Positions 1 to 7,944 are shown, counted from the first letter of the stretch. The stretch is 24,941 nt of DNA from Bacillota bacterium (GCA_017861475.1 JAGFXV010000001.1:1-24941), one strand, 5' to 3'. Notes: generated by a model from the letters alone, not told the origin. Made by a program: numbers and translations.

Positions 1-110
1 GCCACATCTACATCCACGCTTTCCTCCAGGGTAGGATAATCGGTCCTGGCAGCGGTGGCTATCCAGTAGGAATTGGGACGAATCTCAAATTCAGAAATGT
101 TTTCGTTCAT
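1..110 (-). CDS. FAD-dependent oxidoreductase, N-terminal fragment (cut by window edge)
   Basis: Only the first 36 codons are present; the gene runs off the left edge. The visible residues start MNENISEFEIRPNSYW and continue through an IATAART..YPTLEE segment to ESVDVDV. This pattern (NSYW followed by a short linker and a VDV strand) usually leads into the GxGxxG dinucleotide-binding strand of DAO-type FAD oxidoreductases, some of which carry a C-terminal Rieske domain. The GxGxxG motif itself is outside the window, so the family is inferred from the lead-in only. ATG at 110-108 is preceded by AAGGAT about 7 bases upstream. The gene is divergent from the UbiA-family gene, with a 149-base spacer. 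Confidence 0.5.
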   Translation of the reverse strand, partial: MNENISEFEIRPNSYWIATAARTDYPTLEESVDVDV

Positions 111-259
111 ATAAATCATCCTTGCTAATCATTGTTGCCATTATTATTTGTCGCAGAAATATAAATATACTCCTGGATTATAAGCCGAATAAAACGGGAA
201 ACTAATATCGGTGGGGAGACTGACTGCGGATTATTTTTATTCACAGGGAGCAGACGACG

Positions 260-1195
260 ATGACCTATGTTTGGGCAGTGCTGCCATCAAAAGTTCGGGA
301 ATTATACAAACTCATCAGATTTCTGCCGGTTTTTGCCTGGGGCATTTCCTCCAGTCTGCTCGGATTGGGATTTGCCTGGCAGGAAAATAAAAACCTCAGT
401 TTGACAACCTTTGGCCTGATTGTGATGATGATCGTTTTAATTCACGGAGTGATTTCACATGCTTACAATGACCGGGAAGACTGGCTTTCCGGTACGGATC
501 AAAATAGTCCGGGTATCTTGTCCGGCGGATCAGGCGTGATCGTCCGCGGAGGTTTCAGCCTCGGGGAACTGTTATGGGTAGGAAGAACAGCTGCATGGTC
601 AGCACTGCTTATTGGCGCGTACTTCTGGTGGCGTTTTGGTATTGTCGTGGTAGTATTGCTGGTGGTGGCGATCTGGTCGGCGATAGCCTACAGCTGTGCG
701 CCGCTGAGACTGGCTTATCATCCTTTGAGCGGGGAATGGCTGTGTGCATTTCCGGCATTATTTGCCGCTGTGACAGGGACCTATTATTTGCTGGTCTTTG
801 ATATGCAACCGGCGGTTTTGATAGCGGGGGCGATTCATGCGCTGTTGGCAATGGGTCTGCTGATGCATAACCATATCAGTGATGTCAGCAGCGATTTAAC
901 GGCTGATCCTCAAAAGCTGACCACCGTGGCGCTGGTGGCAAGCAAAATAGGGATGCCATTTACCCCGTTGGTCGAAGTACTGTATTTTTCCATGGCTTTG
1001 TTGTTGGGCATATGGGGAGGGATCAATTTTCATCCCGTATTCTGGATTACCCTCCCGTCCGCGCTGGGGTGCATCATAGCGGCTTTCACTACGGATCCTG
1101 AAGATATTGCCAGCATAACCAGCCGACAGTACCTGGTTTACGTTTTTATCATCGGTGATGCAATCGTAAAAACCTTATGGCTCGTTTCTCATTGA
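260..1195 (+). CDS. UbiA-family prenyltransferase (MenA-like)
   Basis: This 311-residue integral membrane protein has about eight or nine hydrophobic segments. It carries both Asp-rich motifs of UbiA prenyltransferases: N70-D71-x-x-D74 with D80 (in HAYNDREDWLSGTD), and D208-x-x-x-D212 followed by DPQKLT (in HNHISDVSSDL). These bind Mg-diphosphate and the isoprenyl donor. Members attach a polyprenyl chain to an aromatic ring in quinone or related lipid synthesis. MenA-type activity (menaquinone pathway) would fit a quinone-using complex I in the same window, but no other men genes are present and the acceptor cannot be read from sequence. The start is supported by GGGAG at 246-250. The gene stands alone and ends in a terminator shared with the convergent small gene. 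Confidence 0.85.
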   Translation: MTYVWAVLPSKVRELYKLIRFLPVFAWGISSSLLGLGFAWQENKNLSLTTFGLIVMMIVLIHGVISHAYNDREDWLSGTDQNSPGILSGGSGVIVRGGFSLGELLWVGRTAAWSALLIGAYFWWRFGIVVVVLLVVAIWSAIAYSCAPLRLAYHPLSGEWLCAFPALFAAVTGTYYLLVFDMQPAVLIAGAIHALLAMGLLMHNHISDVSSDLTADPQKLTTVALVASKIGMPFTPLVEVLYFSMALLLGIWGGINFHPVFWITLPSALGCIIAAFTTDPEDIASITSRQYLVYVFIIGDAIVKTLWLVSH

Positions 1196-1237
1196 TACAT
1201 AATTGGGGATTTCATCAAAAATTTATGAAAATAAAAA

Positions 1238-1267
1238 AATCAGAAGGGCGGATGCTCCTTCTGATTT
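1238..1267. terminator. Bidirectional intrinsic terminator
   Basis: A perfect 11-bp stem, AAATCAGAAGG (1238-1248) with CCTTCTGATTT (1257-1267), encloses an 8-base loop. The minus-strand transcript ends in a long T run (the A-rich 1231-1239 on plus), so it works best for the minus gene at 1292-1537. The plus side has GATTTTAG and is weaker. It lies between two convergent genes. Confidence 0.8.
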
Positions 1268-1291
1268 GATTTTAGATTAATTTTAGCGCCA

Positions 1292-1537
1292 TTAAAATTC
1301 AACGAACTTGGGGATCACACCTTCCAGTTTATCAAGTTCATTAAACATGGCTTCGATTTCCTGGGGATCACCGAATAATTGAAGGAGTAGGACGCCATCC
1401 ATCGAACAATGGTCTTCATTGGCTTCATGAAAGCCGACTCGGGTTTTGATGTTGCATCCGTATTTGGTGAGGATTTCCTGCACAACGGGGGCATTCGCAG
1501 CTCTGCCATTAACTTTGATCGCCATGATTGGGTTCAT
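1292..1537 (-). CDS. Small ACT-like protein (TM1266-type / iron-only hydrogenase regulator-like)
   Basis: This is an 81-residue protein. Its layout is strand MAIKVNGR, helix APVVQEILTKYG, strand NIKTRVGFHEAN, a polar loop, strand DGVLLLQLFG, helix DPQEIEAMFNELDKL, then EGVIPKFVEF. The beta-alpha-beta-beta-alpha-beta order with R-V-G after the first helix and a closing L-x-G-V resembles the small ACT-like TM1266 family, often annotated as iron-only hydrogenase system regulator. No hydrogenase gene is in the window, so the role is unknown. A longer reading frame opens at a GTG at 1546, but AAGGGG just upstream of the ATG at 1537 gives proper spacing to that ATG, so I start there. ATG 1525 is a second option. 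It lies 104 bases downstream of cardiolipin synthase on the same strand with no clear terminator between them, so cotranscription is possible. Confidence 0.65.
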   Translation of the reverse strand: MNPIMAIKVNGRAANAPVVQEILTKYGCNIKTRVGFHEANEDHCSMDGVLLLQLFGDPQEIEAMFNELDKLEGVIPKFVEF

Positions 1538-1641
1538 GAACAACACCCCTTACTTAAGATCATCCTATGTTAGCATAATTGATGATGTATGTACAGTGGG
1601 GCGTGGGAAGCATTTCCAGCTGTCTGAAGCGTGCCCGGTTA

Positions 1642-3177
1642 TTACATTAGCGGGGCGAACATCCTGAGGATCGAGCGCAGCACCCGGTTGAACCATTTGA
1701 CCTGGCGGCAGTCTTCCCACGTGATACTCTGACAGAGCTGCAGCGTCTGCAGGAAATCTTCCTTTACTTCCAAAACGCAGCTGCTTTTGTAGAGCCACAC
1801 ACCGCATTCAAAATGGAGGAACAAACTGCGATAATCCAGATTGATTGTTCCCACTATTGCAAATTGATCATCCACCACAAAAGTTTTGGAATGAATAAAG
1901 CCGGGCGTGTACTCATAAATCCTGACGCCGGTTTCGAGCAGTATTTCGTAGTTGGAATGGGTAACGGAATGCACATACCATTTATCAGGTATATGAGGTG
2001 TCACGATGCGGATATCCACCCCCCGTTTGGCGGCCAGCCGCAGCGCGGTCTGCATTTCATTATCCAGGACCAGGTAAGGAGTGTTGATATAAACGTAGCG
2101 TTCCGCCTGATTGATCAGATTCAGGTAAACCGATTCCCCCAGTGCCTCATCATCGAAAGGACTATCGGTAAAAGGCTGCACATATCCATCGGAAGTAAAA
2201 TTATGAGTGTGTTCCGTCCATGGTCTGAACTGGTCATAATCTTCGTTGTCTTCCCGCAGGAACTCCCAGAGGGACAGGAACATGACCACAAAACTCCACG
2301 CCGCATCGCCCTTGACCATAATGGAGGCGTCTTTCCAATGGCCGAACCTTTCATAGGCATTGATATATTCGTCGGCCAGATTGACCCCACCGGTAAAAGC
2401 CGTATGACCGTCGATCACTGCGATTTTGCGATGATCACGGTTATTCAGACGGATCGACAGGACCGGCTTGAAGGGGTTGAATATACAACATTTGATTCCC
2501 AAACGCTCCAGCTTCTGATCGTAGCCATAGGGAAGCTTCATCAGACAGCCCACGTCGTCATAAATAACTCTGACATCCACTCCCTGCCGGACTTTCTCAA
2601 CCAGGATGTCAAGCACCGCATTCCACATGACACCTTCTTCGATAATGAAATACTCCAGAAAAATATATCGCTTCGCTTTTTTTAATTCTTCCAGCAGCTG
2701 CGTGAATTTTTTTTCACCGGGCGTCAGATATTCAGCGGTTGTCCAGCAATAGACCGGACAGGATGAATAACGGTAAATATACCTGGCCTGATTGGCAGCT
2801 TTGGGATCATACAGGCACAGCTGGCTTAATACCATTTTATCCTGAGTAAGCGTATCATCCATTTTCTGGCCAATGACGAACATTTTACGTTTGTTTCTTT
2901 TGCTGGATTTGCTCCCCCCGAACATCAAATAAAACAAGCCGCCGAAGATGGGGAAGACCAGGATGGGAACGACCCAGGCCAGCTTGTAAGCCGGGTTGCT
3001 CCGCCCGTTCAAGATTACCAGCACAGCGATCAGACTGGCTACTGCACAGATACTGTAAAAAAGAACAAAGTAACTGCTGAATTTCCAGATTACCAGTGCC
3101 AGCGCAAACAACTGAATGAAAATGGCAAGGCCGAACAGGAATACCCGACTGAAAATATTTTTGATCAGTCTTTGCAT
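1642..3177 (-). CDS. cls: Cardiolipin synthase (phospholipase D family)
   Basis: At 511 residues, this is the usual length for bacterial cardiolipin synthases, which join two phosphatidylglycerol molecules at the membrane. Two N-terminal membrane segments (about residues 12-35 and 40-58), then a third hydrophobic stretch with PIFGGLFYLMFG, precede two HKD motifs. The first is H249-R-K251...D256 (in NNRDHRKIAVIDG) and the second is H429-S-K431...D436 (in FIHSKTFVVDD), each followed by the usual Gly/Asn residues (FTGGVN, GTINLDYRS). The open frame extends upstream to 3237 from a TTG, but that stretch covers the likely promoter. I start at ATG 3177, preceded by AAAGGA. The gene is divergent from ftsH. 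Confidence 0.93.
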   Translation of the reverse strand: MQRLIKNIFSRVFLFGLAIFIQLFALALVIWKFSSYFVLFYSICAVASLIAVLVILNGRSNPAYKLAWVVPILVFPIFGGLFYLMFGGSKSSKRNKRKMFVIGQKMDDTLTQDKMVLSQLCLYDPKAANQARYIYRYSSCPVYCWTTAEYLTPGEKKFTQLLEELKKAKRYIFLEYFIIEEGVMWNAVLDILVEKVRQGVDVRVIYDDVGCLMKLPYGYDQKLERLGIKCCIFNPFKPVLSIRLNNRDHRKIAVIDGHTAFTGGVNLADEYINAYERFGHWKDASIMVKGDAAWSFVVMFLSLWEFLREDNEDYDQFRPWTEHTHNFTSDGYVQPFTDSPFDDEALGESVYLNLINQAERYVYINTPYLVLDNEMQTALRLAAKRGVDIRIVTPHIPDKWYVHSVTHSNYEILLETGVRIYEYTPGFIHSKTFVVDDQFAIVGTINLDYRSLFLHFECGVWLYKSSCVLEVKEDFLQTLQLCQSITWEDCRQVKWFNRVLRSILRMFAPLM

Positions 3178-3219
3178 GAAATCAATCGATCCTTTATCTG
3201 TAAATACTGAATAAAGTAA

Positions 3220-3228
3220 ATTATACCA
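3220..3228 (-). promoter_or_regulatory. Candidate extended -10 promoter for cls
   Basis: On the minus strand the sequence reads TGGTATAAT, a TG-N extended -10 with a perfect TATAAT. No good -35 hexamer is seen at 16-18 bases, as is common for extended -10 promoters. Predicted transcription start is near 3213, leaving a leader of about 36 bases that holds AAAGGA before ATG 3177. This placement argues against the longer upstream start of cls. Confidence 0.5.
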
Positions 3229-3357
3229 GATTATCAATGGACGAAACCCATCAATCAGTAGTAATCTTAGTTTAAGCTTTATAGATAATGAATATCCTAA
3301 AATCAGAACTTAATAAGTAATATATGTCCGGGCAAGCGTTTTACTAAAAGGAGGAAA

Positions 3358-5187
3358 ATGATGCACGAGAATAAGCCGACCCGCAAACCAATGATTTATT
3401 ATTATATTTTATCTCTGTTTATCATACTGCTGCTGAATATGCTGGTTCTGCCCATGTATATGCGTACCCAGGTGACGGAGGTGGACTACGGGACATTTCT
3501 GAAAGACATCGACAGCGGCATGGTAACCAAGGTGGAAGTGAAAGAAAGCCAGAAACAGATCGCATATGAAAAGAACGATAAAAGCGGCAATCCAAAGACT
3601 TATGTGACCCAAACCATGAATGATCCGGATCTGGTCAACCGGCTTTACAACAGTAAAAACAAGATTACTTTTTCCGAGGTGAGCCCCAAACAGATGTCTC
3701 CGCTGATGAGTATTCTGCTCACCTGGATATTGCCTATTTTCATCTTTATCGGCTTGGGACAGCTGTTTTCCAGGCAAATGCAGGGGCGCATGGGCGGCAA
3801 TTTTATGCAGTTCGGCAAGAGCAACGCCAAAATATATGTACAGGCCCAAACCGGCAAAACATTTGCCGACGTGGCCGGACAGGACGAAGCCAAGGAGGCG
3901 CTTTCTGAAATCGTTGACTTTCTCCATGATCCGGGCAAATATACCCAGATTGGTGCAGTCCTGCCCAAAGGCGCATTACTGGTAGGGCCGCCGGGCACCG
4001 GCAAGACCTTGCTGGCCCGAGCCGTAGCCGGGGAGGCCAAAGTGCCGTTTTTCTCCATTTCCGGTTCGGAGTTCGTGGAAATGTTTGTTGGTATGGGAGC
4101 AGCCAAAGTCCGGGACCTGTTCAAACAGGCGGTGGACAAGGCGCCTTGTATCGTCTTTATCGACGAGATTGATACCATCGGCAAAAAGAGGGACGGAGGC
4201 AACTTTGGCGGCAATGATGAAAGGGAGCAGACATTGAACCAGCTGCTGACCGAAATGGACGGCTTTGATGGCAAAAAAGGCGTCGTCATCCTGGCCGCCA
4301 CCAATCGCCCGGAAATACTGGACAAAGCCTTGCTGCGCCCGGGACGTTTTGACCGGCGCATTCCGGTGGAATTGCCTGATCTGCAGGGCCGGGAAGCGAT
4401 CCTTAAAGTGCACGCCCAAAATGTCAAACTGGAAAAAAACATTGATTTCAATGCCATTGCCCGAGCTACTTCCGGTGCGTCCGGCGCCGACCTGGCCAAT
4501 GTTATCAATGAAGCCGCTCTGCGGGCTGTCCGCTGCGGCAGACAACTCATCAATCAGGGTGATCTGGAAGAGAGCGTGGAAGTGGTAATCGCCGGTTACC
4601 AACGCAAGAATGCGGTCATTTCAGTAAAAGAAAAAGAGATTGTAGCCTACCATGAGATAGGTCATGCTCTGGTTGCCGCCCGACAGACGGCTTCCGCCCC
4701 GGTGCACAAGATCACCATTGTACCCCGTACCTCCGGGGCACTCGGTTATACCATGCAAGTCGAACAGGACGAGCATAAACTGATGAGCAAGGAAGAAGCT
4801 TTTAATAAAATTGTGACTTTCACCGGAGGCCGGGCAGCGGAAGAATTGATTTTCAATTCTGTTACAACCGGTGCTGCCAATGATATCGAACAGGCTACCA
4901 GGATTGCCCGCGCCATGGTGACGCGCTTTGGTATGAGCGAAAACTTTGACATGACCGCACTGGAAACAATCAACAATCCGTATCTGAGCGGCGATGCGAC
5001 CATGACTTGCTCATCGGAAACCGCTGCCAAGGTTGACGCAGAGGTAGTAGCCATCATTAAAAAAGCCCATGACAAAGCCATTAGCATCCTTAAGGAAAAC
5101 CAGGAGAAAATGCATGAACTGGCTCAATACCTTTTAGATAAGGAAACGATCAGCGGCGAAGAATTTATGGAAATATTAAACCGCTAA
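3358..5187 (+). CDS. ftsH: ATP-dependent zinc metalloprotease, FtsH family (variant paralogue)
   Basis: This 609-residue protein has the full FtsH layout: N-terminal membrane helix (about 14-34), extracytoplasmic domain (about 40-115), second helix (about 117-136), AAA+ module and M41 peptidase. Visible motifs are Walker A GPPGTGKT (210-217), Walker B IVFIDE (265-270), pore loop FVG (243-245), second region of homology with RPGRFDRR (327-334), zinc motif HEIGH (432-436) and third ligand D509 in GAANDIEQAT. FtsH degrades membrane and short-lived cytosolic proteins. The zinc motif is HEIGH rather than the common HEAGH, and AAKVRDLF replaces the usual SRVRDLF, so this is probably an accessory paralogue and not the housekeeping copy. 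AAGGAGG at 3348-3354 supports the start. It is followed 30 bases later by a hydrolase gene, probably cotranscribed. Confidence 0.93.
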   Translation: MMHENKPTRKPMIYYYILSLFIILLLNMLVLPMYMRTQVTEVDYGTFLKDIDSGMVTKVEVKESQKQIAYEKNDKSGNPKTYVTQTMNDPDLVNRLYNSKNKITFSEVSPKQMSPLMSILLTWILPIFIFIGLGQLFSRQMQGRMGGNFMQFGKSNAKIYVQAQTGKTFADVAGQDEAKEALSEIVDFLHDPGKYTQIGAVLPKGALLVGPPGTGKTLLARAVAGEAKVPFFSISGSEFVEMFVGMGAAKVRDLFKQAVDKAPCIVFIDEIDTIGKKRDGGNFGGNDEREQTLNQLLTEMDGFDGKKGVVILAATNRPEILDKALLRPGRFDRRIPVELPDLQGREAILKVHAQNVKLEKNIDFNAIARATSGASGADLANVINEAALRAVRCGRQLINQGDLEESVEVVIAGYQRKNAVISVKEKEIVAYHEIGHALVAARQTASAPVHKITIVPRTSGALGYTMQVEQDEHKLMSKEEAFNKIVTFTGGRAAEELIFNSVTTGAANDIEQATRIARAMVTRFGMSENFDMTALETINNPYLSGDATMTCSSETAAKVDAEVVAIIKKAHDKAISILKENQEKMHELAQYLLDKETISGEEFMEILNR

Positions 5188-5217
5188 AAAGGACTTACGC
5201 AGTAAAGGAGAAATAAC

Positions 5218-6195
5218 ATGATCAATCAGGTTTTACCGGGTATTTATCGCATCGAAGTACCCTTGCCCAACAACCCGCTGAAAGCAACCAATTCCTGGCT
5301 GATCCGCGGGGAAAAAAGAAATCTGCTGGTGGATACCGGCTTTAATACGGAAGTATCACGTGAAGCCATGGATCATGGACTGCATGAACTGGGTATTAAA
5401 ATGGAGAACACTGACCTGTTTGTTACCCACCTGCATTCCGATCATTCAGGCCTGGTCAACCATCTGGCCACCCCGGAAACAACGGTGTGGATGAGTGAAG
5501 CCGACGGCCAGGTGGTGGCAGAAAGCCGGGAAAGTTTTCACTGGGGCATGTTCAACGAATTTTTGATCGTCAGCGGCCTGGTGGACAGCGGTGTGGAGAA
5601 TGATTTCACCAAACATCCAGGTTACAGATTTGCCTCAGAAGTGTATGAGCGTTTCAACCTGGTGAATGAAGGTTTTGAGATCACCGCGGGTGATTACCGG
5701 TTCCGCTGCGTGGCAACCCCCGGTCATACGCCGGGGCATATGTGCCTGTATGACCCGGAAAAAAAGCTGCTGCTCTCCGGTGATCATATCCTGGGAAAAA
5801 TCACCCCCAATATTACTGCCTGGAACTTCAATACCGATGTTCTCGGCCAATACCTCCAGAGCCTTGATAAAATCGCCCGGTTGGATATTGATACCGTGCT
5901 GCCCGGGCATCGCTATGTCATCACCGACTGTCAGGGGCGGATTGAGGAACTGAGAAAACATCACCGTGCCAGGCTGGATAACGTCCTGGACATCATTGGC
6001 AGCCAAACCATGAATACCACCCAGGTAGCCAGCCGGATGCGCTGGGATCTGTCCTTCAAAAAATGGGAGGATTTCCCCTGGGGGCAGAAGTTGTTTGCCT
6101 CCGGTGAGGCCATGTCCCATTTATATCACCTGACGGTTAAGGGCGAACTGGAGATGAGTCTCGAAAACGAAATCGCCTGGTTCAGTAAAAAATAA
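5218..6195 (+). CDS. Metallo-beta-lactamase-fold hydrolase
   Basis: This 325-residue MBL-fold protein has all core metal ligands: H71-x-H73-x-D75-H76 (THLHSDHSG), H170 (ATPGHTPGH), D189 (LLSGDHIL) and H231 (LPGHRYV). This set binds two metal ions and is typical of glyoxalase II-like and related thioester or ester hydrolases. The roughly 90-residue C-terminal part (from about 235) is helical and resembles the winged-helix-like tail of LACTB2-type proteins. No substrate can be named. AAGGAG just upstream supports the ATG. Only 30 bases separate it from ftsH, so the two probably form an operon. Its stop codon (6193-6195) lies inside a perfect palindrome that I read as an activator site for the next gene. 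Confidence 0.88.
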   Translation: MINQVLPGIYRIEVPLPNNPLKATNSWLIRGEKRNLLVDTGFNTEVSREAMDHGLHELGIKMENTDLFVTHLHSDHSGLVNHLATPETTVWMSEADGQVVAESRESFHWGMFNEFLIVSGLVDSGVENDFTKHPGYRFASEVYERFNLVNEGFEITAGDYRFRCVATPGHTPGHMCLYDPEKKLLLSGDHILGKITPNITAWNFNTDVLGQYLQSLDKIARLDIDTVLPGHRYVITDCQGRIEELRKHHRARLDNVLDIIGSQTMNTTQVASRMRWDLSFKKWEDFPWGQKLFASGEAMSHLYHLTVKGELEMSLENEIAWFSKK

Positions 6196-6212
6196 TGCAA
6201 TATTGCATTATT
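6191..6212. promoter_or_regulatory. Upstream activator site 1 (perfect palindrome)
   Basis: This is a 22-base perfect palindrome centred at 6201.5 with core TGCA-ATAT-TGCA (6196-6207). It overlaps the stop codon of the preceding gene. The same TGCA-N4-TGCA spacing recurs twice further downstream, before a sigma-54 promoter. I infer it is a remote binding site for the activator encoded at 7983-9722; its centre is about 240 bases upstream of the predicted transcription start. Confidence 0.6.
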
Positions 6213-6283
6213 TATGCTGCGCTTAGGCTGCCTGACAGCGGTTAAAATCCGGCGGAATCAACGTTATTGGCTTTCATTATGGT

Positions 6284-6324
6284 TAATGCACCACTGCATT
6301 ATTAACCGATGCGGTGGTGCATTA
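6284..6324. promoter_or_regulatory. Upstream activator sites 2 and 3, also a 16-bp stem-loop
   Basis: Two TGCA-N4-TGCA-type boxes sit here in mirror arrangement: TGCACCACTGCA (6287-6298) and TGCGGTGGTGCA (6310-6321, one mismatch). Their centres are 23 bases apart, about two helical turns, and lie about 148 and 125 bases before the predicted start of the CoA-transferase transcript. Together they form a stem of arms 6284-6299 and 6309-6324 with a 9-base loop. A T-rich stretch (ATCTATTTTTATT) follows, so the structure could also end transcription from the ftsH-hydrolase operon. Both roles may coexist. Confidence 0.6.
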
Positions 6325-6414
6325 TCTATTTTTATTAGACATTTTTACACAGCAGGGAAATATTACTTTGGCTTTATATCAGTTCTTATTCTGCCTATCT
6401 GGTTATACTGTTAC

Positions 6415-6430
6415 TGGCATGATTATTGCA
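6415..6430 (+). promoter_or_regulatory. Sigma-54 (-24/-12) promoter of the CoA-transferase gene
   Basis: The sequence TGGCATGATTATTGCA matches the sigma-54 consensus TGGCAC-R-N4-TTGCW at all but one position, with GG at 6416-6417 and GC at 6428-6429 in exact phase. Predicted start is near 6441, giving a leader of about 58 bases ending in AAAGGAGGT. The presence of a sigma-54 activator gene just beyond the CoA-transferase, and of spaced palindromes upstream, makes a chance match unlikely. The rest of the 304-base gap (6196-6499) holds only the palindromes and AT-rich spacer. Confidence 0.85.
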
Positions 6431-6499
6431 TTTTAATTGGTTGATCGGACAAGTTATATGAATTATTAATCAATGCATTGGATAAAGGAGGTCGTTATA

Positions 6500-7861
6500 A
6501 TGAACTGGCAGGAAGAATACAAGAAAAAACTAATCACCGCAGAAGAAGCGGCCAAACTGGTCAAATCAGGCGATTGGGTGGAATACGGTTTCGGCATCAA
6601 CTGCGCCCGGGATTTTGATGAAGCGCTGGCCCGCAGGGTGGACGAACTGACCGATGTGAAAATACGCTGTGATATCGGCGCTTACCAGCACTTTACCGCC
6701 GAGGCTGACCCGAAAGGGACTCACTTCCTGTGGAACAGCTGGCATGTATCGGCACATGACAAAAAATTTATAGGCAAGAATTTATTCTATATCCCCATGA
6801 AATTTCATGAAAACCCCATGATGACCCGCAAGGACTGTATCCCGGACAATGTGTTCGTCATGCAGGTCACGTCCATGGACAAACATGGATACTTTAACTT
6901 CGGCGGCAGTGCCGTAAACGGCTGGGCAGCAATGGAAACCGCCCGCATCACCATCCTGGAAGTGAATGACAAGATGCCCCGCTGTTTGGGAGGTAGTCAG
7001 GAAAACGTCCACATCAGCCAGGTGGATTATATCATCGAGAGCAAGAATGAACCGATCCTGACTCTGGCCTCATCCAATCCCAGCCAGGTGGAAGAGGAAA
7101 TCGCCAAACACATCATCGACAGGCTGTATAACGGCAATTGTATCCAGCTAGGCATCGGCGGCACACCCAATGCAGTGGGGAAAATGGTGGCGGCTTCCGA
7201 TCTGAAGGATCTGGGTGTACACACGGAAATGTATGTGGATGCCTATCTGGAAATGTTCAAAGCCGGCAAAATAACAGGTTCACACAAAAATATCGATCGC
7301 TACAAACAGGTTTATTCATTTGTTATGGGCAGCCAGGAGCTTTACGATTATATCGATGACAATCCAGGACTGGCCTCCTATTCGGTCGATTACACCAATG
7401 ATCCGAAAGTCATTGCCCAGATCGATGATTTTGTTTCCATCAATGCCTGCATCGAAGTCGACCTTTTCGGGCAGGTCTGCTCCGAATCAGTCGGGACCAG
7501 ACATATCAGCGGCACCGGAGGCCAGCTGGACTTTGTGGAAGGTGCCTACAAATCAAAAGGGGGCCAGAGCTTCATCTGCCTGCCCTCCACCATTGATATC
7601 AAAGGGAAAGTCGGTTCGCGCATCAAACCGGTTTTGACCCCGGGGGCCATCGTGACTTCCCCCAGAACCGCCACCCACATGCTGGTCACCGAATACGGGA
7701 TTGCCAGCATGAAAGGCAAGAGCACCTGGGAGAGAGCCGAAGCGCTGATCAATATCGCTCATCCCGATTTCAGAGATATGCTGGTCGCAGAGGCCGAAAA
7801 CATGAATATCTGGCGCAGATCAAACAAGATCGAGGGAGCCGAAGCGGTTATCAACTACTAG
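6500..7861 (+). CDS. Acetyl-CoA hydrolase/transferase family CoA-transferase, butyryl-CoA:acetate type
   Basis: This is a 453-residue family I CoA-transferase that exchanges CoA between a short acyl-CoA and a carboxylate. The catalytic glutamate is E243 in GVHTEMYVDA. The oxyanion/CoA loop is SGTGGQLDFVEGA, preceded by QLGIGGTPNAV (about 216-226). Segments such as SGDWVEYG, HFLWNSWH, GYFNFG, EVNDKMPRCLGG and the ending AHPDFRD..WRRSN look most like butyryl-CoA:acetate CoA-transferases of butyrate producers; 4-hydroxybutyrate CoA-transferase is the main alternative. The frame is open from 6473, but those nine codons contain the ribosome binding site AAAGGAGGT (6484-6492), so ATG 6500 is the start. 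It is the sole gene behind a sigma-54 promoter and ends in a strong terminator. Confidence 0.9.
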   Translation: MNWQEEYKKKLITAEEAAKLVKSGDWVEYGFGINCARDFDEALARRVDELTDVKIRCDIGAYQHFTAEADPKGTHFLWNSWHVSAHDKKFIGKNLFYIPMKFHENPMMTRKDCIPDNVFVMQVTSMDKHGYFNFGGSAVNGWAAMETARITILEVNDKMPRCLGGSQENVHISQVDYIIESKNEPILTLASSNPSQVEEEIAKHIIDRLYNGNCIQLGIGGTPNAVGKMVAASDLKDLGVHTEMYVDAYLEMFKAGKITGSHKNIDRYKQVYSFVMGSQELYDYIDDNPGLASYSVDYTNDPKVIAQIDDFVSINACIEVDLFGQVCSESVGTRHISGTGGQLDFVEGAYKSKGGQSFICLPSTIDIKGKVGSRIKPVLTPGAIVTSPRTATHMLVTEYGIASMKGKSTWERAEALINIAHPDFRDMLVAEAENMNIWRRSNKIEGAEAVINY

Positions 7862-7890
7862 AGCACAGGTTGCACTTATACGGAAAATAT

Positions 7891-7944
7891 AAAAAGCCTG
7901 TTCGGTCAGCGTACATATAGTGCGCCAAATCGAGCGGGCTTTTT
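7891..7944. terminator. Bidirectional terminator, part of composite palindromic repeat (copy A)
   Basis: Outer arms AAAAAGCCTGTTCG (7891-7904) and CGAGCGGGCTTTTT (7931-7944) pair with two G-T wobbles and one T-G. An inner stem GCGTAC/GTGCGC (7909-7914 with 7920-7925) sits in the loop. T runs on both strands suit the convergent CoA-transferase and activator genes. The stretch up to about 7980 (CTTCGC, TTCTGTTG, TTTTAG) matches the right half of the repeat at 14957-15055, so this terminator belongs to a dispersed element. Confidence 0.75.

Noticed and set aside
1813..2685. 290-codon open frame on the plus strand
   Set aside because: It lies wholly antisense to cardiolipin synthase, which has both HKD motifs; the antisense product has no recognisable domain or ribosome binding site.
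3178..3237. Upstream extension of cardiolipin synthase by 20 residues
   Set aside because: It would begin at TTG with no ribosome binding site and would cover a TGGTATAAT promoter element.
3645..4602. Long minus-strand open frames (302 and 208 codons)
   Set aside because: They are antisense to the AAA+ part of ftsH and arise from codon bias; the products are low in recognisable features.
6214..6444. 76-codon open frame between the hydrolase and CoA-transferase genes
   Set aside because: It spans the palindromes and the sigma-54 promoter, lacks a ribosome binding site, and its product is an implausible mix rich in Trp, Tyr and Cys.
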